Origin: an uncultured Ruminococcus sp.
Lineage (GTDB): Bacteria > Bacillota > Clostridia > Oscillospirales > Ruminococcaceae
Reading direction: 5' to 3'
NCBI GenBank assembly: GCA_900543145.1
Contig: UQPZ01000010.1
Location: 1-55,427 of the forward strand
Length of the DNA stretch: 55,427 bases
Part shown: one piece after another, positions 33,848-41,151 of the stretch
How positions within the stretch are numbered: the stretch's first letter is position 1
How the letters are laid out: the number at the start of each line of letters is the position of its first letter
Translations under genes and position numbers: made by a program
The notes under the pieces: generated by a model
Told to the model about the DNA's origin: nothing
Seen by the model: only the letters and a program-made list of their open reading frames with translations
Databases searched by the model: none

Positions 33848-33865
33848 TACCCTATAAATCGGAAG

Positions 33866-34321
33866 TTATCGCTCTGACATATATTTCTGTATTTCGTCAG
33901 AAGTCAATCTTCGTATCTGTGTATTTGCATATTCTCTGTATTCTTCAACAATAAAAACAGGCTTCGTATCTTCACAGGTTTTTCCTTTGTTCCTTTTTAG
34001 ATATAACTGCAAATCCTCGCTGTCCGCAAAGATCTTGTATGAAACTCTGCCGTTTTCACCTTTCATCTTATAAATACCACATGGCTTTTTCATACTATGA
34101 TCTGCAGTACGCAAATACAACTTTGCAGTTTCTAACGACCTAAAAGGAAAATTCCACCGCTGCGATCCACGATGGGGTTCATGTTCAATGCAAATGCACC
34201 GACCGCAAGTCCCGCAAATATATTGTGTGTGGTTTTCCAAACAATCCAATGGATTTAATAGCGGCGTTATTCTGTTTTCGTCAACATAGCATTCCATGCA
34301 CACTTCAATTTCACACCCCAT
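33866..34321 (-). CDS. Zinc-ribbon protein of unknown function
   Basis: 151 residues. A Cys cluster near the N-terminus (Cys8, Cys11, Cys36, Cys39, Cys42, Cys44, with His47 next) suggests one or two zinc knuckles. A domain of about 80 residues follows, with a strand RVSYKIFADSEDLQLYL, and a C-terminal helix LTSDEIQKYM. I do not recognise the family. The start is uncertain: the first ATG has no clear ribosome site, and Cys8-Cys11 may mark the true N-terminal limit. It is monocistronic. The local AT content is higher than in the neighbouring operons. Confidence 0.65.
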   Translation of the reverse strand: MGCEIEVCMECYVDENRITPLLNPLDCLENHTQYICGTCGRCICIEHEPHRGSQRWNFPFRSLETAKLYLRTADHSMKKPCGIYKMKGENGRVSYKIFADSEDLQLYLKRNKGKTCEDTKPVFIVEEYREYANTQIRRLTSDEIQKYMSER

Positions 34322-34385
34322 GCAAATTACGTTTTTTCAAAGTTCTTATAATAAATAACCTACAAAATCAATGACAAAAGTAACT

Positions 34386-34423
34386 CAAGGACACTTTTAA
34401 TGTATACGTTAAAAGTGTCCTTG
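34386..34423. repeat. Perfect 15-bp inverted repeat
   Basis: CAAGGACACTTTTAA (34386-34400), an 8-nt loop, and TTAAAAGTGTCCTTG (34409-34423). No clean T-run lies on either side. It may be a weak bidirectional terminator or a remnant. Confidence 0.6.
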
Positions 34424-34645
34424 TAATACTTCTTTATCGCCGCCCGACTTGTAAGGTTTTATAATTTTTAGATTTGCTCCGATCTTATAATGAACCGTTA
34501 TTCATCAGCCAAAACAGCCATAATGATTTATGTTGTAAATATTTCAAATCGCCATATTAATATGAATACAACTATGTAGTAATAATTTATTCATTGCTTT
34601 TCCCTCTTATGCAAAAAAGAGATCTGCCGTTTTTACTTTGTAAAT

Positions 34646-34663
34646 ATGTTCCACGTGGAACAT
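34646..34663. promoter_or_regulatory. parS: parS chromosome partitioning site (ParB/Spo0J binding)
   Basis: TGTTCCACGTGGAACA at 34647-34662 is a perfect 16-bp palindrome (18 bp with the flanking A/T) and fits the bacterial parS consensus TGTTnCACGTGnAACA; it differs from the common Bacillus subtilis site by one base. ParB loads here to organise the origin region. parS sites cluster near oriC, so this part of the genome is probably origin-proximal. Confidence 0.85.
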
Positions 34664-34738
34664 TTCTGTATTTTCTCGTTTTACAGCAGTCAGATCAGAC
34701 CTTTTCACTCCTGATATAGATCCGACGTCTTAAATTTC

Positions 34739-35884
34739 TCAGTTGATTATCCAGATCTGCGCCGGGTTTTCAGGTTCAAATTCCGAAACCGCAAGTCCTC
34801 CGGATTTTGTACAGGACAGCACCTTTTCAAAGCCTGTTCCTCCTGCTGTTATTCTGAAGCGCTTTTTACCGTAACCGGCAAATCTGAACAGAGCAGGCAC
34901 AGAGCCAAGCTTCAGATAGTCATAGCTTCTGCAATTTCCGCTAACAAACCCGCCGTCACCTATCTTCAGACCGAACGTCCCGTTTTCGTATATGCAAAAC
35001 TGCAGCTTCTGTTCAAGTTCTTTATTCGGATCTTCTAAAGTCAGACCCTTAGGCGAAACGGTTATAACTAATCCAGACGCTTCGTTTCTCAGCGTATATG
35101 ACTTCTGATCGCAGAGAAAATTTCCGTTGTCGCCGATACAGTCATCATAAAATTTCAGGAGCAGCGCCGCAGCATTTTGCTGAACAACGGGAATTGTTGC
35201 CTTTGCCGCGTCATCAAACGCTTTAGGATCAAGATGAGAGATAGGCTCGCAGAACCTTGAAGAAAGTTTTACAAGCTTATTCAGACCCTGAGTAAAGCTT
35301 CCGCTGTATGCTTTCTGAAGCCTTTTATCGCATTTATCTGCACCGTACTGCTTGCATAACGTATTTATGTGCTTTTCATAGGCGTAATGAGCATTCGCCG
35401 GCTTGTCCTGATACTTCATATTTGCCGTATGAACGGTACAGCCCATATCCTCCATAAAATGCAAAGCACGTCCAAGAGTATGCATGGCTTCAGCAGTTTT
35501 TCCGCTTTTATATAATGAAAGTGCGCAGGTATAATTTTCTTCAAGCATAGTCCTTGCACTTTTGGAGAATTTACCAAGACGGTTTTTATAATAACCGTTA
35601 GTATCGCTTAATTCCCTGCCCTTACTGTTTGAGCAGGAGTAATAGTGAGTTCCCAGACCCTTGTCTATATCACCGTCGTTATCAGGCTCTTTGCTTCCTG
35701 AGATAAGTTCATTGATATATCCCTTATAGAAACCGTGCTGCTTCAGCTTATTGTCCCTTTCAAGAAGAGCAACGGCTTTTTCGGTTATATCCGAATGAGT
35801 TTCCGAAAACCACGCTTCTGCTTTTTTTCCTCCGAAAACGCAGTACGATCCTGCGGCAGCCAGAACAGCTATAATTTTTTTCAT
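34739..35884 (-). CDS. Secreted zinc-dependent phospholipase C (alpha-toxin-like)
   Basis: 381 residues. The signal peptide ends in AEA, giving a mature N-terminal Trp25, which in this family is itself a zinc ligand. Ligands follow with the spacing of clostridial phospholipase C: His30, an Asp in the DND/DID cluster (about 68-74), His80, His142, Asp146, His152, His166 and Glu170. The catalytic domain ends near 260. The remaining 115 residues form a beta-rich C-terminal domain ending in NPAQIWIIN; it looks more like a ricin-type trefoil half than the C2/PLAT domain of alpha-toxin. It would hydrolyse phosphatidylcholine-like lipids outside the cell. The ATG overlaps the flavin reductase stop by 4 nt. 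Confidence 0.88.
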   Translation of the reverse strand: MKKIIAVLAAAGSYCVFGGKKAEAWFSETHSDITEKAVALLERDNKLKQHGFYKGYINELISGSKEPDNDGDIDKGLGTHYYSCSNSKGRELSDTNGYYKNRLGKFSKSARTMLEENYTCALSLYKSGKTAEAMHTLGRALHFMEDMGCTVHTANMKYQDKPANAHYAYEKHINTLCKQYGADKCDKRLQKAYSGSFTQGLNKLVKLSSRFCEPISHLDPKAFDDAAKATIPVVQQNAAALLLKFYDDCIGDNGNFLCDQKSYTLRNEASGLVITVSPKGLTLEDPNKELEQKLQFCIYENGTFGLKIGDGGFVSGNCRSYDYLKLGSVPALFRFAGYGKKRFRITAGGTGFEKVLSCTKSGGLAVSEFEPENPAQIWIIN

Positions 35885-36498
35885 GTCCTTCTTTTTCCTT
35901 TTCCTTGTTTATTTGGTCTTCCCTTTTTCTTTTTTACAGAATACCCGAAACTTCCGAGCTTTCTGCCGAGAGCAAAATACTCTCCATGAGCATAAGCCAG
36001 CAGTCCCGCTTTGTCCAGCGCCAGCCTGCCGTTTTCGTCAATAAGCTCCTTTGCTGCGTCAAGACGGACAATATCTGCAATAAACATATCATGCGTTCCG
36101 AGAGAAACAATTTCCCTTACCCTGCATTCGATATTGACCGGCGACTGTACCAGTATCGGACACCGAAGCTCGCACGCCTCCTGAACCGAAAGTCCGGTAT
36201 CTTTGAATTTATCCGTATTTCTTCCGGATTTTACACCGCAGTAATCCACTGCTCTTACAAGCTGCTCCGTAGCAAGATTTACCGCAAACTCTCCGCTCTC
36301 CTTTATCAATCCGTAGGAATATCTCTCAGGCCTGACAGAAATATATGTAACCGGCGGCTGAGTATTTAAAATACCGGTCCAGGCTACAGTAAAAACATTA
36401 GGCTTTTCCATAGTTCCGCAGGTAACCAGAGTAGGCGGTAAAGGTGCGGTTATTACGCTTCCCTTCCAGCTTTCCTTAGTATAATCTGTATAACTCAT
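35881..36498 (-). CDS. Flavin reductase-like FMN-binding protein
   Basis: 205 residues with the split-barrel flavin reductase layout: PLPPTLVTCG near 20, VFTVAWTGILNTQPP, YISVRPERYSYGLI, FAVNLAT, and a conserved DYCGVKSGRNTDKF loop that is typical of this clostridial subgroup. It ends in a very basic tail (KKKKGRPNKQGKGKRR). It probably reduces or stores FMN; partner unknown. It is cotranscribed with the phospholipase (4-nt overlap) and lies 3 nt after the next small gene. Confidence 0.88.
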   Translation of the reverse strand: MSYTDYTKESWKGSVITAPLPPTLVTCGTMEKPNVFTVAWTGILNTQPPVTYISVRPERYSYGLIKESGEFAVNLATEQLVRAVDYCGVKSGRNTDKFKDTGLSVQEACELRCPILVQSPVNIECRVREIVSLGTHDMFIADIVRLDAAKELIDENGRLALDKAGLLAYAHGEYFALGRKLGSFGYSVKKKKGRPNKQGKGKRRT

Positions 36499-36501
36499 AG
36501 G

Positions 36502-36855
36502 TTATTTATTCTCCGTATTTTTATCCGAAGCCTTATCGGCTATCTCGTCATAGTCCTTATACAGCTCCTGAGTCTGATTTTCAAGAAAGTAATAGTGCTT
36601 TATGTATGGAATGAGCAGTACAAGAAAAAGAATAGCCAGCGGAACAAGAATTACTTTTTCAGTACAGACAATAACAATAAAGCAGGCTACCGTCAGCAAC
36701 GCAAACAAAACTGTAACTATAAGATGTATAAGCCTTTCATGCATAAAAAACTCAATATGCTTCATATGATATTCAAGCAGCTGTGAAAAATCAGTATTGC
36801 CGTTTTCAAGGCATTTTCTTATACAGGCTCTGTATTCCCTGAGATATTTTTTCAT
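36502..36855 (-). CDS. Small membrane protein, unknown
   Basis: 117 residues from the ATG at 36855 (GGAG at about 8 nt); a longer frame to 36912 lacks a ribosome site. A helical N-terminus of about 40 residues precedes two adjacent membrane helices (about 44-65 and 70-90), and a charged C-terminal tail of about 25 residues follows. No known motif. Second gene of the small-proteins-flavin reductase-phospholipase operon. Confidence 0.7.
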   Translation of the reverse strand: MKKYLREYRACIRKCLENGNTDFSQLLEYHMKHIEFFMHERLIHLIVTVLFALLTVACFIVIVCTEKVILVPLAILFLVLLIPYIKHYYFLENQTQELYKDYDEIADKASDKNTENK

Positions 36856-36918
36856 ATTCCCCGCTCCGTATCCAATAAAATTACCTCTGCCGAACAACTG
36901 ATCAGACGGCACTTATCA

Positions 36919-37197
36919 TTACAGATCAATAAATTCGCCCTTTTCTATTTTGATATTTTCAAGAACAGGGCTTTCATAATGCTCCTGTTTACTGTAAAGC
37001 TCCTTAGCTGCAGTGCGTTTCAGCAGATCGTCTATCTTCCGATAGTTAGCGGCGGTTCTCTTAGGAAAGCTTTTATACTTTTCAGGATGTTTCTTCTTTT
37101 TTTTACTTCCGTCAAATAATATTGCCAGAACTACGGAAGCGGTAAGCGCCGCAATTGTTTTTTCAGGCTTAGAGCTGAATTTATAATTAAATTTCAT
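36919..37197 (-). CDS. Small basic membrane-associated protein, unknown
   Basis: 92 residues. One hydrophobic stretch (about 14-29) is followed by a strongly basic KKKKKHPEKYKSFPKR region and an acidic C-terminus. GGAGG precedes the ATG. First gene of the operon behind a good promoter. No recognisable family. Confidence 0.7.
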   Translation of the reverse strand: MKFNYKFSSKPEKTIAALTASVVLAILFDGSKKKKKHPEKYKSFPKRTAANYRKIDDLLKRTAAKELYSKQEHYESPVLENIKIEKGEFIDL

Positions 37198-37230
37198 AAA
37201 TACCTGCCTCCGTTAAAAACATATATATTT

Positions 37231-37259
37231 ATTATACAGCAAGCTTTGGCTTTTTTCAA
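37231..37259 (-). promoter_or_regulatory. Promoter of the phospholipase operon
   Basis: Minus strand TTGAAA (37259-37254), 17 bp, TATAAT (37236-37231). It lies about 35 nt before the first gene of the four-gene operon. Confidence 0.75.
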
Positions 37260-37567
37260 GAGCTTTGGCAAAAAAACTCACGGATCTCAGCTTAGCATAC
37301 AGATCATACATCCTATTTAAGCTGTTTATTTATTACAGCCTCTTCATTTTGATACTGAAAATAAAGTCTAATTCATAATTACCGTTTGACCTACAAGCAA
37401 ATAAGAGCATATACTTCTGTACGTTTAATCTACATTAACATTACAGAATCTTTATTCTGCGGTTTGTGCGAATTGACGAAAATAATAACGAAATATAACG
37501 TTTTTTATCCTTCTTAAAGCTGTGTGTTCAAAAATGTAAAAAAAGAATATATTTTTGTATAAACCGC

Positions 37568-37596
37568 TTGAAATGAACGGGGAAATGTTATATAAT
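37568..37596 (+). promoter_or_regulatory. Promoter of the NifU-like / GGGtGRT operon
   Basis: TTGAAA (37568-37573), 17 bp, TATAAT (37591-37596). Confidence 0.8.
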
Positions 37597-37643
37597 ATAT
37601 TCGTATGTAAAAATACATCATATTATTGAGAGGAGTATTTTGA

Positions 37644-38336
37644 ATGATCTATTCACATGAAGTTGAAACAATGTGCCCTATTGCTCAGGGCGCTGCTCAC
37701 GGCGCTGCTCCGATTCCGGAGGAAGCAAAATGGGTAAAGGCTAAGGAGATAAAGGATATTTCGGGCTTTACTCACGGTGTGGGCTGGTGTGCGCCTCAGC
37801 AGGGTACTTGTAAGCTTACTCTTAACGTTAAAGAGGGCGTTATTCAGGAATGTCTGGTTGAAACTATCGGCTGCTCGGGTATGACTCATTCCGCCGCTAT
37901 GGCAAGTGAGATCCTTCCCGGAAGAACTATTCTTGAAGCGCTAAATACAGATTTGGTATGCGATGCAATCAATACAGCTATGAGAGAGCTGTTTCTTCAG
38001 ATCGTTTACGGACGTTCACAGAGCGCATTCTCCGAGGACGGTCTTGTTATAGGAGCCGGACTTGAGGACCTCGGAAAGGGTCTTCGTTCACAGGTAGGAA
38101 CAATGTACGGTACACTTGCAAAAGGCCCACGTTACCTTGAAATGACAGACGGCTATGTAACGGGTCTTGCTCTTAACGAGGAGGACGAGATCATCGGTTA
38201 TCAGTTCGTTAACTTCGGCAAGATGATGGACTTTATCAAGGCGGGCGACGACGCTAACACCGCTTTTGAAAAGGCTAAGGGTCAGTACGGAAGAGTTTCC
38301 GACGCCGTTAAAATTGTTGACCCGAGAAAAGAATAA
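37644..38336 (+). CDS. NifU-like iron-sulfur scaffold family protein
   Basis: 230 residues. It is related to the NifU/IscU N-terminal scaffold family: Cys in GWCAPQQGTCKL (about 49-58) and ETIGCSGMTHSAAMASE (Cys about 78) are the likely ligands, and the surrounding strand TLNVKEGVIQECLVETIG fits the fold. It is longer than a typical IscU. GAGAGGAG precedes the ATG. The GGGtGRT gene follows 14 bp later, a pairing seen in many anaerobes, so the two probably act together. The client is unknown. Confidence 0.85.
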   Translation: MIYSHEVETMCPIAQGAAHGAAPIPEEAKWVKAKEIKDISGFTHGVGWCAPQQGTCKLTLNVKEGVIQECLVETIGCSGMTHSAAMASEILPGRTILEALNTDLVCDAINTAMRELFLQIVYGRSQSAFSEDGLVIGAGLEDLGKGLRSQVGTMYGTLAKGPRYLEMTDGYVTGLALNEEDEIIGYQFVNFGKMMDFIKAGDDANTAFEKAKGQYGRVSDAVKIVDPRKE

Positions 38337-38350
38337 GGAGGATAACGATA

Positions 38351-39352
38351 ATGGCTTTATTTGAATCATATGAGAGAAGAGAAAAGCAGATCCTTGCTGT
38401 AATCAAGGAATATGGAATCAATTCTATCGAAGAATGCGCTGAGATCTGCAAGGATAAGGGACTTGACATCTACAAGCTCGTTGAGGGAATCCAGCCTATA
38501 TGCTTTGAAAATGCAAAGTGGGCATATACAGTAGGCTGCGCTATCGCCATCAAAAAGAACTGCACAAGAGCTGCGGACGCTGCTGCTGCTATCGGAGAAG
38601 GTCTTCAGGCTTTCTGTATTCCCGGTTCTGTTGCCGATCAGAGAAAAGTTGGTCTTGGACACGGTAATCTCGGAAAAATGCTTCTCGAAGAGGATACCGA
38701 GTGCTTCGCATTTCTTGCAGGTCATGAGTCATTCGCTGCAGCCGAGGGCGCTATAGGAATTGCCGAAAAGGCTAACAAGGTTCGTAAGAATCCGCTTAGA
38801 GTAATTCTTAACGGTCTTGGAAAAGACGCCGCTCAGATAATTGCCAGAATCAACGGCTTTACATATGTTGAAACTGAAATGGATTATCATACAGGCGAAG
38901 TCAAGGAAGTATTCCGCAAGGCTTATTCGGAGGGTCTTCGTTCAAAAGTAAACTGCTACGGAGCTAACGACGTTACTGAAGGCGTTGCTATAATGTGGAA
39001 GGAAAATGTTGACGTATCTATTACAGGTAACTCAACCAATCCTACAAGATTCCAGCACCCTGTTGCAGGAACATATAAGAAAGAACGTCTTGAGGCAGGC
39101 AAGAAATACTTCTCAGTAGCTTCAGGCGGCGGTACAGGAAGAACTCTTCATCCTGACAACATGGCTGCCGGACCTGCTTCCTACGGTATGACTGATACAA
39201 TGGGAAGAATGCACAGTGACGCACAGTTTGCTGGATCATCATCTGTTCCGGCTCACGTTGAAATGATGGGACTTATCGGCATGGGCAACAACCCTATGGT
39301 TGGAGCTACAGTAGCCTGCGCAGTTGCCGTTGAGGAAGCCCTTAAAGCCTGA
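38351..39352 (+). CDS. GGGtGRT family protein
   Basis: 333 residues. The name-giving motif SGGGTGRTLHPDN is at about residues 258-270. Conserved Cys residues occur in IEECAEIC, PICFENAKW and VGCAIAIKKNC, which could bind a metal cluster. The protein is conserved among anaerobic Firmicutes but has no assigned reaction that I know of. AAGGAGG precedes the ATG. It follows the NifU-like gene and shares its promoter. The codon bias is strong (ribosomal-protein-like), suggesting high expression. Confidence 0.92.
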   Translation: MALFESYERREKQILAVIKEYGINSIEECAEICKDKGLDIYKLVEGIQPICFENAKWAYTVGCAIAIKKNCTRAADAAAAIGEGLQAFCIPGSVADQRKVGLGHGNLGKMLLEEDTECFAFLAGHESFAAAEGAIGIAEKANKVRKNPLRVILNGLGKDAAQIIARINGFTYVETEMDYHTGEVKEVFRKAYSEGLRSKVNCYGANDVTEGVAIMWKENVDVSITGNSTNPTRFQHPVAGTYKKERLEAGKKYFSVASGGGTGRTLHPDNMAAGPASYGMTDTMGRMHSDAQFAGSSSVPAHVEMMGLIGMGNNPMVGATVACAVAVEEALKA

Positions 39353-39437
39353 AAATACGCTGTTTGCGGAGATTCAGGAATTTAGAAAAAAATTGAATTA
39401 TTGGCACGAAATAGGAGGAAATTGCTGTTTGTCCTCC

Positions 39438-39475
39438 ATTTGTCCGCCAAAACACTGAGTGGTGGACAAATTTTT
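39438..39475 (+). terminator. Terminator after the GGGtGRT operon
   Basis: ATTTGTCCGCC (39438-39448) pairs with GGTGGACAAAT (39461-39471, one mismatch), followed by TTTT. Related copies (GTTTGTCCTCC to its left, TGTGGACAAAAC to its right) make this a cluster of alternating repeats. Confidence 0.7.
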
Positions 39476-39511
39476 CACACGCAAATGTGGACAAAACTGA
39501 ATAACAGAGTG

Positions 39512-39546
39512 AAACCGGGTAGCATTTATCATGTTATCCGGTTTTT
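39512..39546 (+). terminator. Hairpin overlapping the integrase stop
   Basis: AAACCGGGTAGCAT (39512-39525) pairs with ATGTTATCCGGTTT (39531-39544) with G-T pairs, then TT. The integrase stop (39536-39534) lies in its right arm. It could terminate transcription entering the element from the left. Confidence 0.6.
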
Positions 39547-40757
39547 GTTATAGGTCTGTTCGTATAGATCTGATCTATAAGGTCGTCGCCCATTTTTTTG
39601 ATCTTAGGAGAAAACTGCTGATATATCTGCATTGTGATCAAAACATTTTTATGGCCTAAGCGTTTCTGAACATACTTTTCAGAAATACTTTTTTCAGCCA
39701 GCATAGTAGCATGCGTGTATCTCAGCGAATGAAAATCAAATTCCTTGAAGCCAAGCTGATTATGGATAATTGAATTTGTATGCTGCATCGTTCTCGGATT
39801 TATAAGAGTACCGTTCTCGCGGACCGCTACGAAAGAAGCAGGTCTGCCCTCCCCTTTTGTGTTAATTAGGTTCTCCCTGTTTACATAATACCGTACATAA
39901 TAATCTGCATAATATTGTGCGGCTCTTTCCTGACGGTATTTTTCACGTTTAAGCAATTCGATGAACTCACTGTCAATCCTGATTTCCCTGATTGAATCAT
40001 ATTTGGGATTGCTCAAATACCAGCATTTCAAATTCTCATCCCATTGTATCTGCCTGTTTATGCACAGGGTATGACTAACAAGATCAATGTCGTCCCATTC
40101 TACACCGAAGGCTTCGCCAAGCCTTAACCCCCCTTTATATGCGAACATCATAGGAATATGAACAGACGAACCCTCTGGAAACCGTTCAAATATTTTGCTG
40201 ATCCATTCCGGCGGAATGTATACATGAGGAGCAGTCTTGGTCGGAACCTTTGGCTTTGCTCTCGGCGAAGGCAGCTTAATATACAGCATAGGACTGTTTT
40301 CTATGTATTTAAGCGGTATAACGGCATAATTCAATGAATTTGATAGGATTCCTTTGATTACAGATAAAGTGTTGCGTGACATACCCTGATTAAATAAGTT
40401 ATTGATAAATAACTGCAGCACCGAAGGGCTTAATGATTTTAATTTATACCTGCCTAATGCAGGTTTTATATACATCCGAATTTTTTTCTCATAGTTAGAT
40501 ACCGTTGTAGTTTTCAGATTGATACGGCAGTAAAGCTCCAGCCACTCGTCCAAATAGTCGTTTACGCTTATTTCAGACGGTGTAAACAGTAAACCGGAGT
40601 TGTTATACTCAGATAATGCCTTATTGCCGGCATTTAAAGCATCTTTTTTGGTCTTATAGCCACCTTTTGTAATCTGCCTGCGCTTTCCGTCGATTTTAGC
40701 CGATTCAAATCTGTACTCCCAGAACTTACCGCGCTTGCGCGCACTTACATTTGCCAT
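39534..40757 (-). CDS. int: Tyrosine recombinase, Tn916-type integrase
   Basis: 407 residues. The N-terminal AP2-like arm-binding domain (GKFWEYRFE...GGYKTKKDA, about 10-45) is followed by a SAM-like core-binding domain (about 62-160) and the catalytic domain with Arg212 (GGLRLGEAF), Lys252, His343 and Arg346 (FHSLRYTHA), His369 (RLGHKN) and the nucleophile Tyr379 (QIYQQF). All catalytic residues are present. It integrates and excises the element. It lies 3 bp downstream of the HTH gene and shares its promoter. Confidence 0.96.
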   Translation of the reverse strand: MANVSARKRGKFWEYRFESAKIDGKRRQITKGGYKTKKDALNAGNKALSEYNNSGLLFTPSEISVNDYLDEWLELYCRINLKTTTVSNYEKKIRMYIKPALGRYKLKSLSPSVLQLFINNLFNQGMSRNTLSVIKGILSNSLNYAVIPLKYIENSPMLYIKLPSPRAKPKVPTKTAPHVYIPPEWISKIFERFPEGSSVHIPMMFAYKGGLRLGEAFGVEWDDIDLVSHTLCINRQIQWDENLKCWYLSNPKYDSIREIRIDSEFIELLKREKYRQERAAQYYADYYVRYYVNRENLINTKGEGRPASFVAVRENGTLINPRTMQHTNSIIHNQLGFKEFDFHSLRYTHATMLAEKSISEKYVQKRLGHKNVLITMQIYQQFSPKIKKMGDDLIDQIYTNRPITKTG

Positions 40758-40760
40758 AGA

Positions 40761-40985
40761 TCAGCAGCCGTCCTTTTCCTTAAAATACATTATCATTTCA
40801 TAACCCAGCGCGTCGGAAATATCTATAAGATCTTTTTCGCGCATATTTCCTCTGCGGATTTTTTTCCCTATATTCTGGCTGCTTGTACCTAACATTTCAG
40901 CAAGGCGGGTAACGGACACTCCCCTCCTGGCAAGCATAAGATCAATAATTTTACTTGTGTCTAACTCCTTTGAATTGAAAGTCAT
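40761..40985 (-). CDS. Small HTH (XRE-like) regulator or excisionase-like protein
   Basis: 74 residues from the ATG at 40985 (AAAGGAG at 7 nt); the longer reading to 41174 covers the promoter and is rejected. An HTH is visible in RRGVSVTRLAEMLGTSSQNIGKKIRRGN, followed by DLIDISDALGYEMIMYF, a layout typical of small Cro/XRE proteins of such elements. It is the first gene of an operon with the integrase and probably controls it, perhaps through the direct repeats in its own promoter. Confidence 0.82.
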   Translation of the reverse strand: MTFNSKELDTSKIIDLMLARRGVSVTRLAEMLGTSSQNIGKKIRRGNMREKDLIDISDALGYEMIMYFKEKDGC

Positions 40986-41016
40986 AAAATGAACTCCTTT
41001 GTAATGTGATATTTTC

Positions 41017-41054
41017 ATTATACAATGTAACTTTTGATTTGTCAAGTGTAACTT
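41017..41054 (-). promoter_or_regulatory. Promoter of the HTH-integrase operon with direct-repeat operator
   Basis: Minus strand TTGACA (41045-41040), exactly 17 bp, TATAAT (41022-41017). Two direct repeats AAGTTACACTTG (41054-41043) and AAGTTACATTG (41033-41023) are 21 bp apart, i.e. two helical turns, and overlap the -35 and spacer. A regulator bound there would control integrase expression. Confidence 0.75.
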
Positions 41055-41151
41055 AAATGTTTCAATAAGTAAAGGTAAGGCACAAAGTGAAACTATAAAT
41101 AACGGTAAATAACAAAATCTTCTCTGAAAATTCATAGAAAGGGATAAAAAA

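Larger units (their letters stand above)
34322..34738. other. Intergenic region with hairpin and parS
   Basis: 417 bp without an ORF. It contains a perfect 15-bp hairpin (34386-34423) and the parS palindrome (34646-34663). Outer arms GATCTG (34621-34626) and CAGATC (34691-34696) flank the parS; on the minus strand they are followed by TCTTTTTTG and may end the phospholipase operon. Confidence 0.6.
37198..37643. other. Divergent intergenic region
   Basis: 446 bp. It holds the promoter of the phospholipase operon on the left and that of the NifU-like gene on the right. The middle is AT-rich, with only a minor CAGAAT/ATTCTG hairpin near 37445-37460. I see no gene or riboswitch. Confidence 0.6.
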
